A DNA stretch of 6,747 nucleotides. Source: Candidatus Zixiibacteriota bacterium. Lineage in GTDB: Bacteria > Zixibacteria > MSB-5A5 > WJJR01. This document shows, in pieces, positions 6,378-6,747 of this stretch; the first letter of the stretch is position 1; the number at the start of each line of letters is the position of its first letter. A program made the translations under genes and the position numbers. The stretch spans positions 1-6,747 of the forward strand of contig JAGVEK010000318.1 in NCBI GenBank assembly GCA_020058315.1, given 5' to 3'. The notes below the pieces were generated by a model that worked only from the letters and a program-made list of their open reading frames with translations, had not been told where the DNA came from and searched no databases.

Positions 6378-6383
6378 CCTCCT
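6378..6383 (-). promoter_or_regulatory. Ribosome binding site of the LolA-like gene
   Basis: A perfect AGGAGG lies six bases before ATG 6371. It decides against the upstream in-frame start at 6455, which would put 28 unrelated residues before the signal peptide. Confidence 0.9.
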
Positions 6384-6528
6384 CTGCGGGCCAGACGCCC
6401 GATTGGATAATGATTTCTCCATGATGTCATCGTTGGCGGAAAGTACTCGCACCAAATGGCGACCTTCCTCGTGGAGATATGTGTCCAGGAGCCGCCGAAG
6501 TCAATCCCAGAGATCGGATTAATCGGTC

Positions 6529-6553
6529 CGGTGGCACGGGCGTCCCGCCCGTG
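6529..6553. repeat. Hairpin repeat, copy 2 of the 5439-5463 block
   Basis: CACGGGC (6535-6541) and GCCCGTG (6547-6553) make a perfect 7-bp stem with a five-base loop. The 25-base block differs from 5439-5463 only at one loop base (G instead of A). The stem is unchanged, as expected for a spreading palindromic repeat. Confidence 0.85.
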
Positions 6554-6585
6554 GGCCGTGGACATGCAGGTTCGCCTTGGGGGAG

Positions 6586-6643
6586 AAATGTGGCGCAGCC
6601 GCCCCGGCTGCGTTTCGCAGGCGAGGACGCCTGCGCCACATTT
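6586..6643. repeat. 58-bp MITE-like palindromic element with 13-bp terminal inverted repeats
   Basis: AAATGTGGCGCAG (6586-6598) is the exact reverse complement of CTGCGCCACATTT (6631-6643). Inside lie two hairpins: CGCAGCCG 6594-6601 with CGGCTGCG 6605-6612, and CGCAGGCG 6616-6623 with CGCCTGCG 6628-6635. The element can therefore fold either as one long stem or as two side-by-side hairpins. The left half recurs at 5467-5497. It has no coding capacity; if mobile, it would need an enzyme supplied from elsewhere. Confidence 0.8.
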
Positions 6644-6692
6644 TGTATCGAACCGTTTCCCGTGAGAAGCAGAATGGGGTTACGCCACGCAC

Positions 6693-6709
6693 GGTGGACA
6701 GAGCCCACC
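6693..6709. repeat. Short inverted repeat, probable dispersed element
   Basis: GGTGG (6693-6697) can pair with CCACC (6705-6709) around ACAGAGC. On the - strand it reads GGTGGGCTCTGTCCACC, a form I recall as a common dispersed intergenic repeat in environmental genomes. Only one copy is present here and the stem is short. Confidence 0.4.
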
Positions 6710-6747
6710 CTACTTCAGTGAATCCGGCCGATAGAACCGATCCAGCA
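6710..6747 (-). CDS. Possible C-terminal end of a gene entering from the right
   Basis: One - strand frame reads LDRFYRPDSLK and stops with TAG at 6712-6710, directly before the repeat cluster. The residue mix is protein-like and repeats of this kind usually begin just after genes. Twelve codons are too few to identify a product or to prove coding. Confidence 0.25.
   Translation of the reverse strand, partial: LDRFYRPDSLK

Larger units (their letters stand above)
6384..6709. other. Intergenic region with repeats, no gene seen
   Basis: This stretch upstream of the LolA-like gene holds its promoter region and a cluster of palindromic repeats (6529-6709, listed separately). Open frames through it translate the repeats themselves (for example ARASRP) and are not credible genes. 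No convincing -35/-10 pair is seen; CATTAT about 35 bases before the AGGAGG is a possible -10 without a good partner. Confidence 0.6.

Noticed and set aside
6372..6455. Longer N-terminus for the LolA-like gene starting at 6455
   Set aside because: The added 28 residues precede a complete signal peptide and cover the AGGAGG ribosome binding site of the internal ATG.
5441..6645. CRISPR array or phage-type system from the repeated blocks
   Set aside because: There are only two copies of each block, separated by a complete gene, with no regular spacers and no cas-like genes.

Overview
The window holds a complete FMN-controlled riboflavin (vitamin B2) biosynthesis operon on the + strand, ribD-ribE-ribBA-ribH (1644-5429), flanked by two genes for exported proteins on the - strand. 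The rib genes are unambiguous from family motifs and have the same order as the Bacillus-type operon. The organism looks like a moderately GC-rich, free-living Gram-negative bacterium: there is a LolA/LolB-type lipoprotein-carrier-like protein with a signal peptide, and several families of short palindromic dispersed repeats. Such repeats are, from general knowledge, common in FCB-group and PVC-group bacteria and in poorly cultured candidate phyla. No finer taxonomy can be read from this sequence.

Layout. Positions 1-1108 (- strand) carry the N-terminal 369 residues of a secreted protein of unknown function; its 3' end lies beyond the window. It has a signal peptide and, toward the cut end, repeats of the form G-[ND]-D-x-[YV]. 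Positions 1109-1643 are a divergent intergenic region. Its right half holds a canonical FMN riboswitch (1366-1493), a switching region, and a strong intrinsic terminator (1573-1623) just before ribD. Nine bases overlapping the 3' strand of riboswitch helix P1 can pair with the 5' strand of the terminator, which gives a complete on/off mechanism readable from the sequence. The four rib genes follow. ribD and ribE overlap by one base, ribBA starts with GTG behind a good ribosome binding site, and ribH is separated by a 143-base gap holding an 8-bp palindromic hairpin.

After ribH, a short convergent gap (5430-5516) contains two hairpin repeats. It is followed by the - strand gene for a LolA-like periplasmic protein (5517-6371) with an Ala/Lys/Pro/Ser-rich tail. 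Upstream of that gene (6372-6709) are a second copy of the same two repeats and a 58-base element with perfect 13-base terminal inverted repeats. A possible C-terminal scrap of another - strand gene enters at the right edge.

How the genes work together: RibBA makes both precursors (from GTP and from ribulose 5-phosphate), RibD performs the deamination and reduction, RibH joins the two branches into lumazine, and RibE dismutates lumazine to riboflavin. Only the phosphatase step is absent, as is usual. When FMN is plentiful the riboswitch should terminate transcription before ribD. I see no new defence, mobile or metabolic system here; the points worth a second look are the switch architecture, the repeats around the LolA-like gene, and the unrecognised repeat protein.
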